From NCBI RefSeq assembly GCF_035582795.1, contig NW_027445626.1:248001-312000 (forward strand): a stretch of DNA of 64,000 nt. Reading direction: 5' to 3'. The notes under the pieces were generated by a model. It was not told where the DNA came from, made no database searches, and saw only the letters and a list, made by a program, of their open reading frames with translations. Numbering within the stretch: position 1 is the first letter of the stretch; every line of letters begins with the position of its first letter. Positions 24,651-36,405 of the stretch are shown one piece after another. The position numbers and the translations under genes were made by a program. Source of the DNA: Mycteria americana. Its lineage: Eukaryota; Chordata; Aves; Ciconiiformes; Ciconiidae.

Positions 24651-25997
24651 GTGAGGGAATCCTCGTAGGCCAGATGAGACCCAGGAGACATAGTAGTTAT
24701 GCACCATGAGCAGCATGGCCTGAGGAGCAGGGTCTCCTCCCTGTAATGGATGTGGACAGTAAATACCACACTTCCTTAGGTGGATAAGGTTCCCCTGAAT
24801 AACGATCCACCTCTCTGGCACTTGAGCTGGTTGAATAATGGATTTTATTATTTTTTTTAGTCACAGAATTGAAAATGCAGATAAATAAAGAAAAGAAGCA
24901 TCCAAGTTCACTTCCAGGGCTTTGTTAAATGAACAAAGAACTATTCTGATCCAGTTCAAAACAATTCTTTCTTTTATACAGCCAAGAGGCTAGTACATGT
25001 TTTGTGGGTTGCCAGTGAACCAAAGACAAAACCCCTTTCAGTCAGCTCAGACAAATTTTACCTTGAAAGGACGTCCTTCTTTGGATTTATGAGACTGACT
25101 CATTGCAAATGGCTTCTGTGGAGACATTTACAACTACCTGAGATGAACCCCTCCCAGATCACCTTTTCTGAGCCACTCCTCTTGCTTCCTTCTGCTACCC
25201 ATGGGGAGAGAAAAATTGCCCTTTTTTGATTCATCACGTCCTAAGTGGGCTGACTGTATGCTCACCACTTAAAGGATCTCTCTCCACTGACCACAGAAAA
25301 GGGCCTCACATCAGATGCTGAATTAGAGATCAGATGTGAGCTTACATCTTAATACACTTTCAGTTCAGACCTGAGATTTTGACCTTAATTTAGACTATTG
25401 CTTTCACATTCATCTGATAAGTCACCTGCTTTCTAATCTTTTTCCCATTGGCCAAGAGGACCAAGTGTTCATCTGGAGGATGAAAGATGGTCCCTGGAGA
25501 GAAACAGATGATTGGAGAGTGATTTCAGCTGTCCACATGAAGTGGGATGAGTTATACTTCCTGAATACCTTTGGGGGTACTGTGGGGGTATTTTCTTCCT
25601 GCTGAATCCGAAGTGAGGGTAGATGATGAGGTCAGGAGCAGGTGTTGTAATAAAGATGTCTGTAGCTGGACAGAAGAGAACTCCTCTATCAGGGAGCAGC
25701 AAGAGCAGCGCTGCTCCCTAGAGGAAGGAGAGCTGGAAGCTGACGGAGACACCATGGCTGGCAGCACAGGTGCCTCTCCAGCCAGGCCCCACCCCCACAG
25801 TATCTGAGCAAGGCAAGCAGGAGAGGCCTGGGGATGGTGGCCTGCAGTGAAGCCAGGAAGTCAATCCATTGATTAGGATGAGGTTCAGGTCCAGCCATCA
25901 CCAAGCAGGCCCATAGTGATATGGCAGTGCCAAGGTCAAGCCAGGAAGTCAGTCTGCAGTTGAGGTCCAGATCAAAGGGCTCTGTGGCCAAATGAGA
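24651..25997. other. Intergenic; nothing recognised
   Basis: No supported gene or repeat. Confidence 0.5.
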
Positions 25998-26016
25998 GCA
26001 TGGGCATGGGCATGGA

Positions 26017-26061
<45 letters not shown>
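25998..26061. repeat. (GGGCAT)n hexanucleotide microsatellite
   Basis: About ten units with one GGACAT variant, about 1.2 kb from the symmetry axis of the inverted repeat. Confidence 0.9.
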
Positions 26062-26062
<1 letters not shown>

Positions 26063-26559
26063 GAAGAGTCAGAGGCTGATCTGGAGACCAGCATTCCTAC
26101 AGCACAGGGTAAGGTTGGGACTTAAGGCCTAGAGCTCCTAGGCCATGACTGTGGATGAAAGCATCAGCTGAGGCTGATCAGGGTCACTGAGGTTAATTAA
26201 TTCCCTCAGGCCTCTGACAACCCCCAAACTTCAAGAGCAGTTGAACTGAGTCCATGAAGCTAAGCAGAGAAGTAGGCCTGAGGGGAGATAAAAGAGAAGG
26301 ATTTCCTGATGTTTGTTTTGCTGAAGACTTGGAAGAAGACAAGCCACTTTTGACCCCCTGGCTAGCCAGTGTCAGCTCAGTCTGCAGGCCTGGAGAAAGA
26401 GTCTCTCTGATCATTCTGGTCCTCAGAAGTCCTTGTCTCCAATCTGGGACATTATGGCCTGGATGGTATACAAGACTGGATGAAAACCTGGCTGGATTAG
26501 TGCTCCCAAAGGGTAATGGGGAATAGTCCACACTCTACCCGAAGCCCAGCTACAAACAG

Positions 26560-27440
26560 AACTCTCTGGGAGTCTGCTCTGAGACCTCTCCTGGTTACTA
26601 GCTTTACCAATGACCTGAGAAGGATACAAGATGGACCTCCTCAAGTTTTTGGAAGACACAAAACCAGAGGGTTGCAGTCAATTTGTTCAACAGGCAGACT
26701 GCCAGTTCCAGGGAGCTAGACAGCAATGCCAATTCCTTTGGCGTTGGAGGACTGGACCAAAAAGAAATGTCCCCATCCATCCTGACAGAAGGAAACGTGG
26801 CACAGACTAATGCTCTAGAATAGTGATAGATAGAGCAGATGGAGTGACTGGGTAGCAACTCTGCTGACAAGGATCTGCAGACCTTGGTGAACAGTAGGTC
26901 AGCCTGGATTCAGCAGTGAGTCCTGACAGCACAGAAGGCTAACAGCACTTGGCGTTGTATCAACAGGAGAGTAGGCAATAGACAGGCTCATTAGACCGGC
27001 ACTCATCCGATCACATCTGGAATGCTGCACCCGGCACCCCACCACCCCGTACAAGACAGACACATACAAGCCCTCATGAACTCAGCAGAGACCACTAGAT
27101 GGTCAGGGGCACAGTGCACCTGAGCTGTGAGGACAAGCTGAGGCAAGTGGCTCTCGTTTAGCTTGATGAAGAGACAGCTTAAAGAGAATGTACCAGCAGC
27201 CTTGCAGAAGCTAAGAGGAGGTTACTGGAAAGGCAGAGCTGCTGGGCGCTTTACAGAGGTGCATGGCAGAAAGACAAAAGACGTGGTCATAACTTGAAAG
27301 AGGGGAGAGGCTGACCTGGAACAGGAAGAACATTGACCATGAGGACAGACAGACCTCGGACCAGGTTGCCCAGGCAGGCTATGGAATGTCCATCCTTTGA
27401 GGTTTTCAAGATCCCACTGGACACAGCACTCACCTCCAAT
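26560..27440 (+). mobile_element. Old CR1 LINE fragment
   Basis: Highly degenerate sequence that follows CR1 ORF2 from the 'FTNDLRRIQDG' region through the '..LIRPALIRSHLECC' region to the 3' part ('caggttgcccaggcaggctatggaatgtccatcctttgaggttttcaag'). No long frame remains. Confidence 0.6.
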
Positions 27441-29900
27441 TCTGACTTCACTGGAGACCCATGCTCTAGGCAGTTGCTTACCCCAAATAACATCCCAGGG
27501 TCCCTCTCTCCCTTTGCATTCAGTGGAGAGACCAGGGAGTCTACGTGTCATGAGGTACAAGTCAACAGAGCTGAGAGGTATCATGGCCTCTTGCTCCCCT
27601 TGCCCTAAAGCCAGAGCAAAGGAGAACCCTGTGCAGCATTCTTTAAGAGGGTGGAATCCCAACTGGCAGTCTAGATCAGTAGCTGAGCTCCCTTTAGCCG
27701 CCAGCAAGTTAGGCACCTTTGCCCCTGGGAGAGGTTTGGGTTTCCTCTCTCCTCAACGGGCAGAGCCTGGCACCCCTGAGGGTGATTCATCCTGTCCCAT
27801 ATTGCCAGTCTCCTCAGCTTGGAGGAAATGCCTCCTTTCTCCCCACTGGCCATTCCTGGAGTCTGGAAGGAGCAGCTGTGGCACATATCTCATTGGAGTT
27901 CTGCTCCAGGAGTGTGAAGAGCTCATGGCTCGTTCCCCTGCCTCCTTTCCCCTCTTCCTAAGAGCACAGAGGTCCAGGGGAGGGCAGCTCAGGGCTTCCA
28001 TCCCCACAGGGCTTCAGTTGCGCAGTGCTCACTTTCTGCGACACAAAGAGAACTCTGAGCTGCAGCAGGAACCTTCAGGAGACTCTTCTATAAACCCAGC
28101 AGGCACTGCAGAGCTGGAGACATTCAGGTGCTGCTGAAGACTCAAAGGAAAGGTTATCACATCATGCTGGGGATTACAGGTAGGTGCTGGATTTGCTGAG
28201 GCAGGTGGGCTTAACGTGCCAGTGGCTCTTTGCACAGTGGCAACTATGAAGTGAGACCATGTGGCCTGGTACAGTCCTGTCCTGCATGTCTTCTCATTCC
28301 AGCTCACTCTTTCCTCTAGAGACCCTCCCTGTGTCCGTGACACTGCTGAACAGAGATACCGGCAGCATGGTTGTCACTACAGTCAGAGCTGTGGGGCATA
28401 AGCTGGTGGGCACTCACACACCTCAGTGGACGTGAAGAGGTTGGGGCAGAGTGTATGGGGCCAGTGTGCCAATACATGTCCCTTATTTTCTTAGCTCTCT
28501 GAATCTCTCTCTGTCTCTTTCTCCATCTTGCTTGTATCATAGGGATCAATCTCAATCCCTCAGCTATCTCACAGTTGTCTCTCAGCCATCAACGTGGCAT
28601 GTGATGTCCAGAGAGCAGTGAATCTGAGGCACCCTGCCCATGGAAGCACCTTCAGGAACGAGGCATCCCAGTGTAGGTTGGGTGGATCACTCAGTAAAAG
28701 GGCTCCTCCATCCCAGGAACTCTCTGGGCTGCCTAGGTGCCTGCCTTGGCCATCTCCATGTCGCTGTAAAAGGTATCAAGTTTGAGACAGGGAATCATCG
28801 GGACAGTGTTTTTTCTGAGCTGAGTGTTATGAAAACCCAAAGAGGAGGTGTGGGCAAAGTGCTCTCTCTTTCAGCCACAGATGTTCCCTGGGCAGGCAAG
28901 CAGGCATGTATCAGGCATTTAGTGGAACCCTGTGCTTGATCATGATCCTGCCCTGCCTCAGCCCCCACTTGCCCTCGGGACACAACTCTGTCTTCATTGC
29001 AGTGCAGAATAGGGAGCCCTGAGAACTGAGATGGGAATACTGAGGTCCAGGTGCTGTGCTGCTTCAGGGAAGCAGCCCAAATGCATTCAGAAATTGAAGG
29101 AGAGCAGGAAAAGATGTTCAGCCAGTGGTCATCACCCCTGTCCTTTTCGCCTCCTCCTCATGCAACATCGCCTTTCCTCATTTGGCTTAAACAACTCAGT
29201 TACCTCTTCTCTGGAATTCGGTTTTCCCTGCCCTTCCCTCCCAAGTTCACATCTGCTTGTAAGTCTCCTGTCTAACAGACCCTTTGCAGTGCCTTCAACT
29301 ACCAAGCTAGTAACTGCTGGCCACTCTTGCTCCGTGGAAAGAGATGCACTGTCCAGGGACAGAATGGGCTCATCAGAAAGCAAATGCTTCAGGGAGTTGA
29401 GACCGCTAATCCTGTTTCGTGTCCATTCTTCCTCAGTGTGAAGAAAGAGTCTATGGCACGATGCGTTCCCCTAAAGGCTTTTTTGCATGATGGGGCTTTC
29501 CTGTCTGGCCCATCTTTCTGCTGCTGGAAAGCAGGACTTGGCTAAGGCCTGTGCTGGGTACTACTGGGAAGAACTTCAAGCGTCATCATCTAATGTGAGC
29601 AAATGAACCTTCTCTTTCATTCCACAGAAATAGGCACCTCATTGCAGCAAATCATCGCTCTAATCAGAGGAGGTTCTTCTAAGAAGAGTAGTTTGGCCCT
29701 CTCAAAGAACCTGTTCCTGCCCTTTCACGAGGAATGGAGCCCCTAAACCAAGTGTGAATTCAGGCAGATGAGGGAAAACCTCCGTGTTGTCTCTGGCAGT
29801 CGCTGCTTCCCAGTTCCTTTTTGCAACAAACACAGAAGCGCATGCCCTTCCTCAGGTTCCCTTCCTGCCAAGAGGGGAAAAGAAAGTCCTACAGTGCTTC
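27441..29900. other. Intergenic; nothing recognised
   Basis: Some open frames but none with a recognisable domain. This is the 5' side of the olfactory receptor at 29,901; an upstream non-coding exon of that receptor could lie here unseen. Confidence 0.45.
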
Positions 29901-30860
29901 ATGGAGAAAGAGGAATGGGACAACCGGACATCACCAGTGGAGTTCCTCCTGCTGGCACTGTGTAATGTCCCCAAGCTTCAGATGCCTCTCTTTCTCCTCT
30001 CTCTCATCATCTACATGGGGACCATGTTTGTTAACATCCTCATTGTTGTGCTGCTGGTGGCAGATCAGCACCTTCACACTCCCATGTTGGTCTTCCTGGG
30101 GAATTTCTCCAGTGTGCAAATGTGCTGTACCTCCAGAATCCTGCCCAGGCTGCTGGCCAGCCTCCTAAGCAGGGACAGAGCCCTTTCTGCTCAAGGCTGC
30201 ATGACACAGCTCTTTTTCTTTGGCAGTTTTGCAGGTACCGAGTGTTACCTGCTGGCCACCACGTCCTCTGATCGGTACTTGGCCATATGTCAACCCTTGC
30301 TCTACGCAAGCCTCATGAACCGGAAACTCTGTCTCCAGCTGGTGGCTGGCTCTTGGCTAGCAGGATTACTGATGTCTACCATAGTCACCAGGCTATTTTT
30401 GAAGTCACAGTGCTGTGGTCCCAATGCAAGTGATCATTTCTTCTGTGATTTTGCCCCATTGCTAGAGCTTGCCTGCAGTGACAGCACCATGCTGAGACTG
30501 GTTACTTTCATCATCTGCTTTCTGGATGTAGTCTTCCCATTTGTATTCACATTGGCATCCTATATCTGCATCATAGCTGCGATCCTGAGGATCCCAGCCA
30601 CCACGGGGAGGCAGAAGGCCTTCTCCACCTGCTCCTCTCACCTTATCGTGGTGACTCTTTTCTATGGTACCCTCATCGTTGTCTAGATGATTCCCAGAAC
30701 AGCCTCACTGAGGCAGCTCAAGGAAGTGCTCTCCTTTTTCTACACCATCCTCATGCTCATGGTCAATCCACTCCTCTACAGCCTGCGGAACAGGGAAGTC
30801 AAGGGGGCTCTTGGAAATGCACTCAGAAAAACTGTGGCCTGCATCGAGAGCTCATACTAG
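29901..30860 (+). pseudogene. Olfactory receptor (OR11A/OR6-like) with one in-frame stop
   Basis: A full-length seven-helix olfactory receptor, 320 codons including the final TAG, with one internal TAG at 30,684-30,686. Features in order: N-glycosylation site NRTS, LHTP(M) after helix 1, SSDRYLAIC at the end of helix 3 (usual form MAYDRYxAIC), KAFSTCSSHL before helix 6, NPLLYSLRNREV in helix 7. The stop falls where Tyr usually follows FYGTLIVV. Reading continues in frame after it through the normal end. The start chosen is MEKEEWDN; the frame is open further upstream. One nonsense change makes it a pseudogene or a segregating null. The subfamily is a judgement from overall similarity. Confidence 0.85.
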
Positions 30861-32760
30861 TTGTGATCCACCAGGAATAATCAGGTTGTGGTTGTGTCAA
30901 GTGTGGACAACTCGTAAGTGCATATTTTGTGTGCCAGGCATATCTTTACAAGTGCAGAATCTTAGGAATGTTTGGGGAATGAGAATTGGGAGAAGAGCAT
31001 TTGTGTCTTAAAGAAGGATAGGTCTGGTGTTGAAGAGTGTAAAAACATTCCCTGCCTTTCTTCTTTCTTTCAAGTAGACACAATTGGGATGCTGCAAGTG
31101 GGAGCTGTTGAAATGCCACACCTGCCCAGGACTGGGAGAAAACTTACTCTAGACATGCTGATTTCTCTTCCGTTACCCAGCCAAGCTTGAGGGGTGGGAT
31201 TGTTGCATGTCTGGCATTCCTTAGGGCATGTCCAGATTGGCAGTGAGAAGTGGGCAGCTGACTCAAGCCCTTCCACTGGGCATGTCTAAATGCGCGTAGA
31301 TGAATCCCATCCCTGGTGTTCTCGGGCCTTTCTAGCAGAGGAAAACTGTGAAAGCTAGTCTGATAGGGTCAGCCCCTCAGGAAAAAAAGTAGATCTTTCC
31401 GCAGAAGAAACATACACAAGCTGGGTCTCAGTTTCCCCATTTTTTAAACACAGAAATCATTATTTCCCTGTTCTTTCCTTCTCATAATCTGACCCCCTCT
31501 CCAACAATGTAATTACTTATTTGTTTCCCACTGGCTGACTTAGATATTGCAAACTGAGTCCTCCTATTTTCTTCTTTCTTGCAAAATAGAGCAAGGTGAG
31601 CTCATGGGACATGACTGAGCCCATCCAGCCCCAGCAGCGGGCTTTCCCCATTTCCTCGGCGGATGCATGTGCATAAGGTGGAAATGTTTCCATCATCCTT
31701 GATTTGCACAAGGGCCCTGACATACTCCCACAACACACTTATTCCACTTCCACCCACACACATCAACTCCTTCCCACTTCCAGGCTCAAATCGTGGTTGC
31801 AAGAATTTGCTGCACTTCAGAAAAGGCCTTGAGCTTCGTGGATCTTCCTAGTGCTGATGGCAATCTTCCTGGCTCCCTCCAGATCTGATGGGGAGACTTC
31901 CTTCCTGTAACAAGGGCTTTATGACAAACTTTTATGAAGTGTTTGTCTTTCTGTGATTCTGATGTGTGGACGGAGTAGACACAGAAAAGAAAGATGTGCA
32001 CCATAATGGATGCTGAGTGATGTGCCAGTAAGAACCAGGTGAGATACCCCCATGGCTGTGGCTTCCTGGCAAGAAGTGTGTCCCGAGAAGGGATCCAAGC
32101 TCTGCCACTGTGGAGTGGGGAATCAGCAGTGTCCATGCCAGCTGGGGATGCAACCAGTGACTTTTGAAAGACCACCCTTCATCTGAACTGCTTTAGAGTT
32201 GTCCTTGAGGATGGGGTATGATGGCTTACATTGCAACTACTGATTGAACTGGCATTGCCCAGAGTGGCTATCAGAGATGCAAACTGCTATGTTGCAGCTA
32301 TTGAGATTTAGGCAGATTCATGTTGGCGGGTTGTTTGTAGGTTGCTTTGTGTTGCTTTTTCTTCTTTTTTAGATACTGATCATCTTAGGGAAATCACCCA
32401 ACCACCTGAAGGATTGTTGAAGGTTTACTGCCAGAAGCCCCAGCCAATGTGCATCTCAAGAAATGAGATGCCAGAGGGCAAGGGGAGGATGGTTTGGGCA
32501 CTGTCCTGGGATGTGGGAAACGGAAACGTGCTCCCCTCTCCCTGACACCTTGCCCCCAGTGAGGGCTGTGAGGAACTCTGCCAACTAGAGTTCCTCTGAA
32601 GTCACAGGGGTGTCAGGTAACCTACATCTAACTGCAGCCAATGTGGTCCTGACAGCTCAGCATTGCAGTTTCCATTTGAGCCCAAGGAGTGGTTTCTTTT
32701 TGAACTAGAGAGGAGTAGTTTCTTTTTGAACCAAAGGTGGCCAACGGACCACCGTTAGTG
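30861..32760. other. Intergenic; nothing recognised
   Basis: No gene or repeat family recognised. Confidence 0.5.
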
Positions 32761-32762
32761 AG

Positions 32763-33035
32763 AAGGCACGTGGAGGAGGAGGAGGTGAGGTAGGAGGCAA
32801 GAGCAGAAATCTGGAGGAGGTGTAGGAGGAGGCACCAGGAGACAATAAGACGAAAGAGGAGGCAAGAAGAGGAGGAAGCAACAGGATGCAACAGTAGGAG
32901 GAAAAAGGAAGAGGAGGCAAGAGGGGAAAAAAGGGAGCTCAGGAGGCAACAGGAGGCAAAAAAAGGAGCAGGAGGAGGAGGAGAATGCACCAAGAGGCAA
33001 AAGGAGGCCGCAGGAGGAGGAGGAGGCAACAGGAG
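32763..33035. repeat. Purine-rich (GGA/GCA) tract, short side of a strand-switching repeat
   Basis: The plus strand is almost all G and A with scattered C/T, in units such as ggaggaggagg and ggcaacagg. It is the reverse complement in composition and motif of the tract that follows at 33,036. Confidence 0.9.
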
Positions 33036-34640
33036 TCGCCTCTTGTTTCCTTATCCTCCTTTTGCCTCCTGTTGCCTCCTCCTCCTCCTCTTGCCTCATA
33101 TTGTCTCCTCCTTCTGGTACCTCCTGTTGCTTCCTCCTGCTCCTCCTCCTCCTCCTCCTCAACCCCCTGTGCCTCCTCTTCCTCCTTCTGTTGCCTTCCC
33201 TTGCCTCCTCTTGCCTTCTTTTCCGCATCCTGTTCCTATTGCCTTTTGTTGCCCCAATGTTGCATCCTAGGCCTCTTCCTCCTTTTGGCTCCTCATGCCT
33301 CCTGTTGCCTCCTCCTCTCCTCCTCTCCTCCTCTTCCTCCTCCTTTTCTTCCTCCTCCACCTCCTCCTCCTCCCCGTTCTCTTATCCTCCTCTTCCTTTT
33401 CCCCTTCCTCCTCTTACGCTTCCTTCTCTTACTGTTGCCTCCTCTTGCCTCTTTTTGCTTCCTCCTCCTTCTCTTCCTCCTCTTGTGGCCTCCTGTTGCC
33501 CCACCATCCTATGCCCCTACTGCCTCCTCCTTCTCCTGCTCTTCTTGCCTTTTCCTCCTCATCATCCATTTCCTCTTGCCTCCTCTTTCCTCCCCTTCTT
33601 CCTCCTCCTCTTCCCTGCTCTGCCTCCTTTTACCTCCCTCTCTTTCTCCTGATGGTGCATCCTCTGGCCTCCAGCAGACTCCTTTTCCTCCTCTTGCTCT
33701 TACCTCTTGTTCCTCATTGTTGCCTCCTCCTCTCCTCCACCTCCTTCTCCTCCACATTCTCCTCTTCATCCTGTTGTCTCCTCTTGCCACTTACTTTGAC
33801 CTTTCCTAATTCTCCTCCTCCTCCTCCTCTTCTTCCTCCTCTGCCTAGTACCTTCTGTGTCTTCCTCCTCCACCTTTTGCCTCCTGTTCCTTCTTCCTTC
33901 TTTTCCTCCTCTTCTTGCTTCCTTCTCTTGCCTCTACTTGCCTCCTCCTTTTGTTGCCTCCTCCTGCTGTGTCCTCCTGTTACCACCTGTTGCCTCCTCC
34001 TTCCCTTCCTTCTCCTCTTCCTATTGCCTCCTCCCACTCCTTTTGCCTTCTGTTGCCTCCTCTTCCTCCTCTTGCCTCCTATTTCCATTTGTTGCCTCCT
34101 CCTCTCCTGCTCCTGGTGCCTCCTCTTGCCTCTTCCTCCTCCTCCTCCTCTTGTCCTCTCCTCTTCTCTCCATCTCCTTCTCCTCCTGCTTTTCCCTCCT
34201 CTTTTGTCCTCTTGCCACCTCCTCTTCCTCCTGTTGCCTTCTGTTTCCTTTTCCTCCTCCTGTTGCATCTGGGGACCTTCTCTTTTTCCTCCTTGTCCTC
34301 TTGCCTCAAGTGCCCGCCTCTTGCCTCCTTTTGCTTCCACCTCCTCCTCTTAACTCCATTGGCCTCCTGTTGCGTCTTCCTCCTCCTCCTCTTTCCTCCT
34401 CTTGTGTCCTTTACATCCTGTTATGTCCATCTCCTTTTCCCTCCTCTTGCCTCCTTTTGCCCGCTCTTGCCTCTTATTCCCTCATTCTCCATTTGTGTCC
34501 CATTGCCTCCTCTTCCTGTTGACTCCTCCTCCTCCTTTGCTTGTGGCCTCCTCTTGCCTCCTCCTCTTTTTAATCCTGTTGCTTCTGTTGCATCCTTGTC
34601 CTCCTCTTGCCTCCTCCTTCTTCTGCTGCCTCCTCTTGCC
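33036..34640. repeat. Pyrimidine-rich (CCT/TTGCCTCCT) tract, 1.6 kb
   Basis: The plus strand is a C/T-rich imperfect tandem of cctcctcctc, ttgcctcctgttgcc and similar. Long open frames on both strands (up to 352 codons of Leu/Ser/Pro) are artefacts of the repeat. With the preceding purine tract it forms a potential hairpin whose turn is near 33,036. Confidence 0.9.
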
Positions 34641-34654
34641 TATTTCTTCTTTTG

Positions 34655-35077
34655 GAAGAGGCTGAGGTACTGAATGCCTTCTTCACCTCCTCTTTTACTA
34701 CCAAGACCAGCCTTCAGGAATACCAAGTGCCAGAGATGAGGGGGCAAGTCTGGAGCCAGGCAGACATAGCCCTGCTGGAAGAGGATCAGGTCAGGGAATA
34801 CTTATGCAAACTGGGCATACAGAAGTCCACGGGCCCTGATGGGATACACCCATGAGTGCTGAGGGAGCTGGCAGATGTCATTGCGAGGACACTCGCAAGA
34901 ATCTTTTACCGTTCATTGAGATGGGGATGTGCCCGAAGACTGGAAGAAATCAAATGTCACTGCTATTTTCAAGGAGGGCAAGAAGGAGGACCTGGGGAAC
35001 AAGAGATGAGTCAGCCTCTCCTCGAGCCCTGGGAAGGTGATAGAGCAGCTAATCCTGGGAAATATTTCCAGGTACAT
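34655..35077 (+). mobile_element. CR1 LINE fragment (start of reverse transcriptase domain)
   Basis: Encodes typical CR1 ORF2 sequence (EAEVLNAFFTSSFTTKTSLQ, EEDQVREYLCKLGIQKSTGP, VLRELADVIARTLARIF), with one stop where Arg usually follows GIHP and a frameshift further on. It is cut off at 35,077, where an LTR begins, so the LTR inserted into this LINE. Confidence 0.9.
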
Positions 35078-36010
35078 TGTGCTGGTTTTGGCTGGGATGG
35101 AGTTAATTTTCTGCATAGCAGCCCGTATGGTGCCATGTTTGGGATTTGCGACCAACGCAGTGTTTCTAATACACCAGTGTTGTAGCTATTTGCGGAAGAG
35201 TGCTTTCACAGCATCAAGGCCTTCTCTCTTGCTCTCTCTTCCTCCCCAGCAACTAGGCTGGATCTCTTGATGAGGGAGGACCAGGGGACGTCATTTAGCA
35301 AGGCAAAGTTTTACACAGTGCGTTGGTGTCCATGTCCAGGTTTTGGTAGCGAGGAGGCTGCACGTGTGACCTGTGAGAGAAGACCAAGGGCTGCCTCCAT
35401 GCCAGACAGGGCTGGGTCCAGCCAGCTCCAAAATAGAGCCACTGCTGGCCAAAACTGAGCCCAGCAACAAAGCTGGTGGAACGGGTGTGAAAATGTATTT
35501 AAGAAGGGGCACAAGTGCCAGACTGGAATAGGAGTTAGGGGGAAAACAAAGTGTGAGAAACAGCCCTGCAAACACCATGGTCAGTGAAGAAGGAGGAGAA
35601 CCACCCTGTCGGTGGTCCAGGCACCAGAGCAGATATTCCCCTGCAGCCCAAGCAGAATACCACAGCACAGCAGGTATTTTCCTGCAGCCTCTGGAGAAGA
35701 CCATGGTGGACAATGTAAGCCCTGCAGTCCATGGAGGACGCAATGCTGGAGAATTTGGGTAATTCCTGAAAGAACTGTGGCCTGTGGAGAGCCCAGAGTG
35801 GAGCAGGTTCATCTTGAAGGACTGTAGCCTGTAGGAGGGACCCCATGGGAAAAGAGTGAGAAGGAAGGAGCAGCAGGCAGGAAGTGTTCTGGACTGACCA
35901 CAACCCCCATTCCCCATGGCCTAGTGCTGCTCAGAGGGGAGGAGGTAGAAGAGTTGGGAATAAAGGAGTGAAGCTGAGCTGGGGAAAAAAGGGTGGGGAG
36001 GAGGCCTTCC
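35078..36010 (+). mobile_element. ERVL-type LTR fossil at the inner end of the right arm
   Basis: Starts TGTGCTGGTTTTGGCTGGGA, the usual start of this avian LTR group, and has the characteristic run of short 'gtggcctgtggagag..gagcagg' repeats. Its 3' end is not clear. From about 35,165 inward to the gene it is shared with the left arm; its first 85 bases or so have no counterpart there. Confidence 0.7.
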
Positions 36011-36332
36011 ATGGGGAAGGAGATAAGGTCTTCCAACAGCCCCACACTTCTTCCACCCTCAGCCTTTGCAGTTACACGTGCCTGGCCAGCCCACCTGCTT
36101 TGCCACTGTCACGTTTGGACTGAAGTCCCACACACATTTTGGCATGCCCAGTGTAAGCTGGCCTCCACCCAAATCTGGAGCCCACCTGACCATGGAGGCA
36201 GGGAGAGGACAGGTCCCTCTGCCCAGGGCCAGCAACAGCTCTTCCCTGGGACCCTCCCCAAGGAATGCTCCTCGTGTGTGTCAGCCTGTGGCCTGGCAGG
36301 GGTGGAACTGGGACAAGGGCTGCTGGGGCAGG

Positions 36333-36405
36333 TCTGAAGTACCTCAGCTGGCAGAGCATTAGACTGAACATCTAAAGGTCCCTAGTTCAGCGCTGGGCTG
36401 ATACA
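36333..36405 (+). pseudogene. tRNA-Phe(GAA)-like pseudogene, right arm
   Basis: Mirror copy of 18,041-18,113, more decayed: the box A-like TAGCTC is TACCTC, and the T stem has a further mismatch. Anticodon GAA is kept. Confidence 0.75.

Noticed and set aside
27397-28137. Plus-strand frame of 246 codons in the spacer
   Set aside because: Begins inside a decayed CR1 3' end and has no recognisable domain; treated as chance.
31786-32175. Minus-strand frame of 129 codons between the OR and the pyrimidine tract
   Set aside because: No family resemblance, no splice or start context, and ordinary length for random sequence here.
32985-34673. Several very long open frames (up to 352 codons) of Leu/Ser/Pro or Glu/Arg/Lys
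   Set aside because: They are translations of a CCT/GGA tandem repeat in which stops cannot easily form; composition is pure low complexity.
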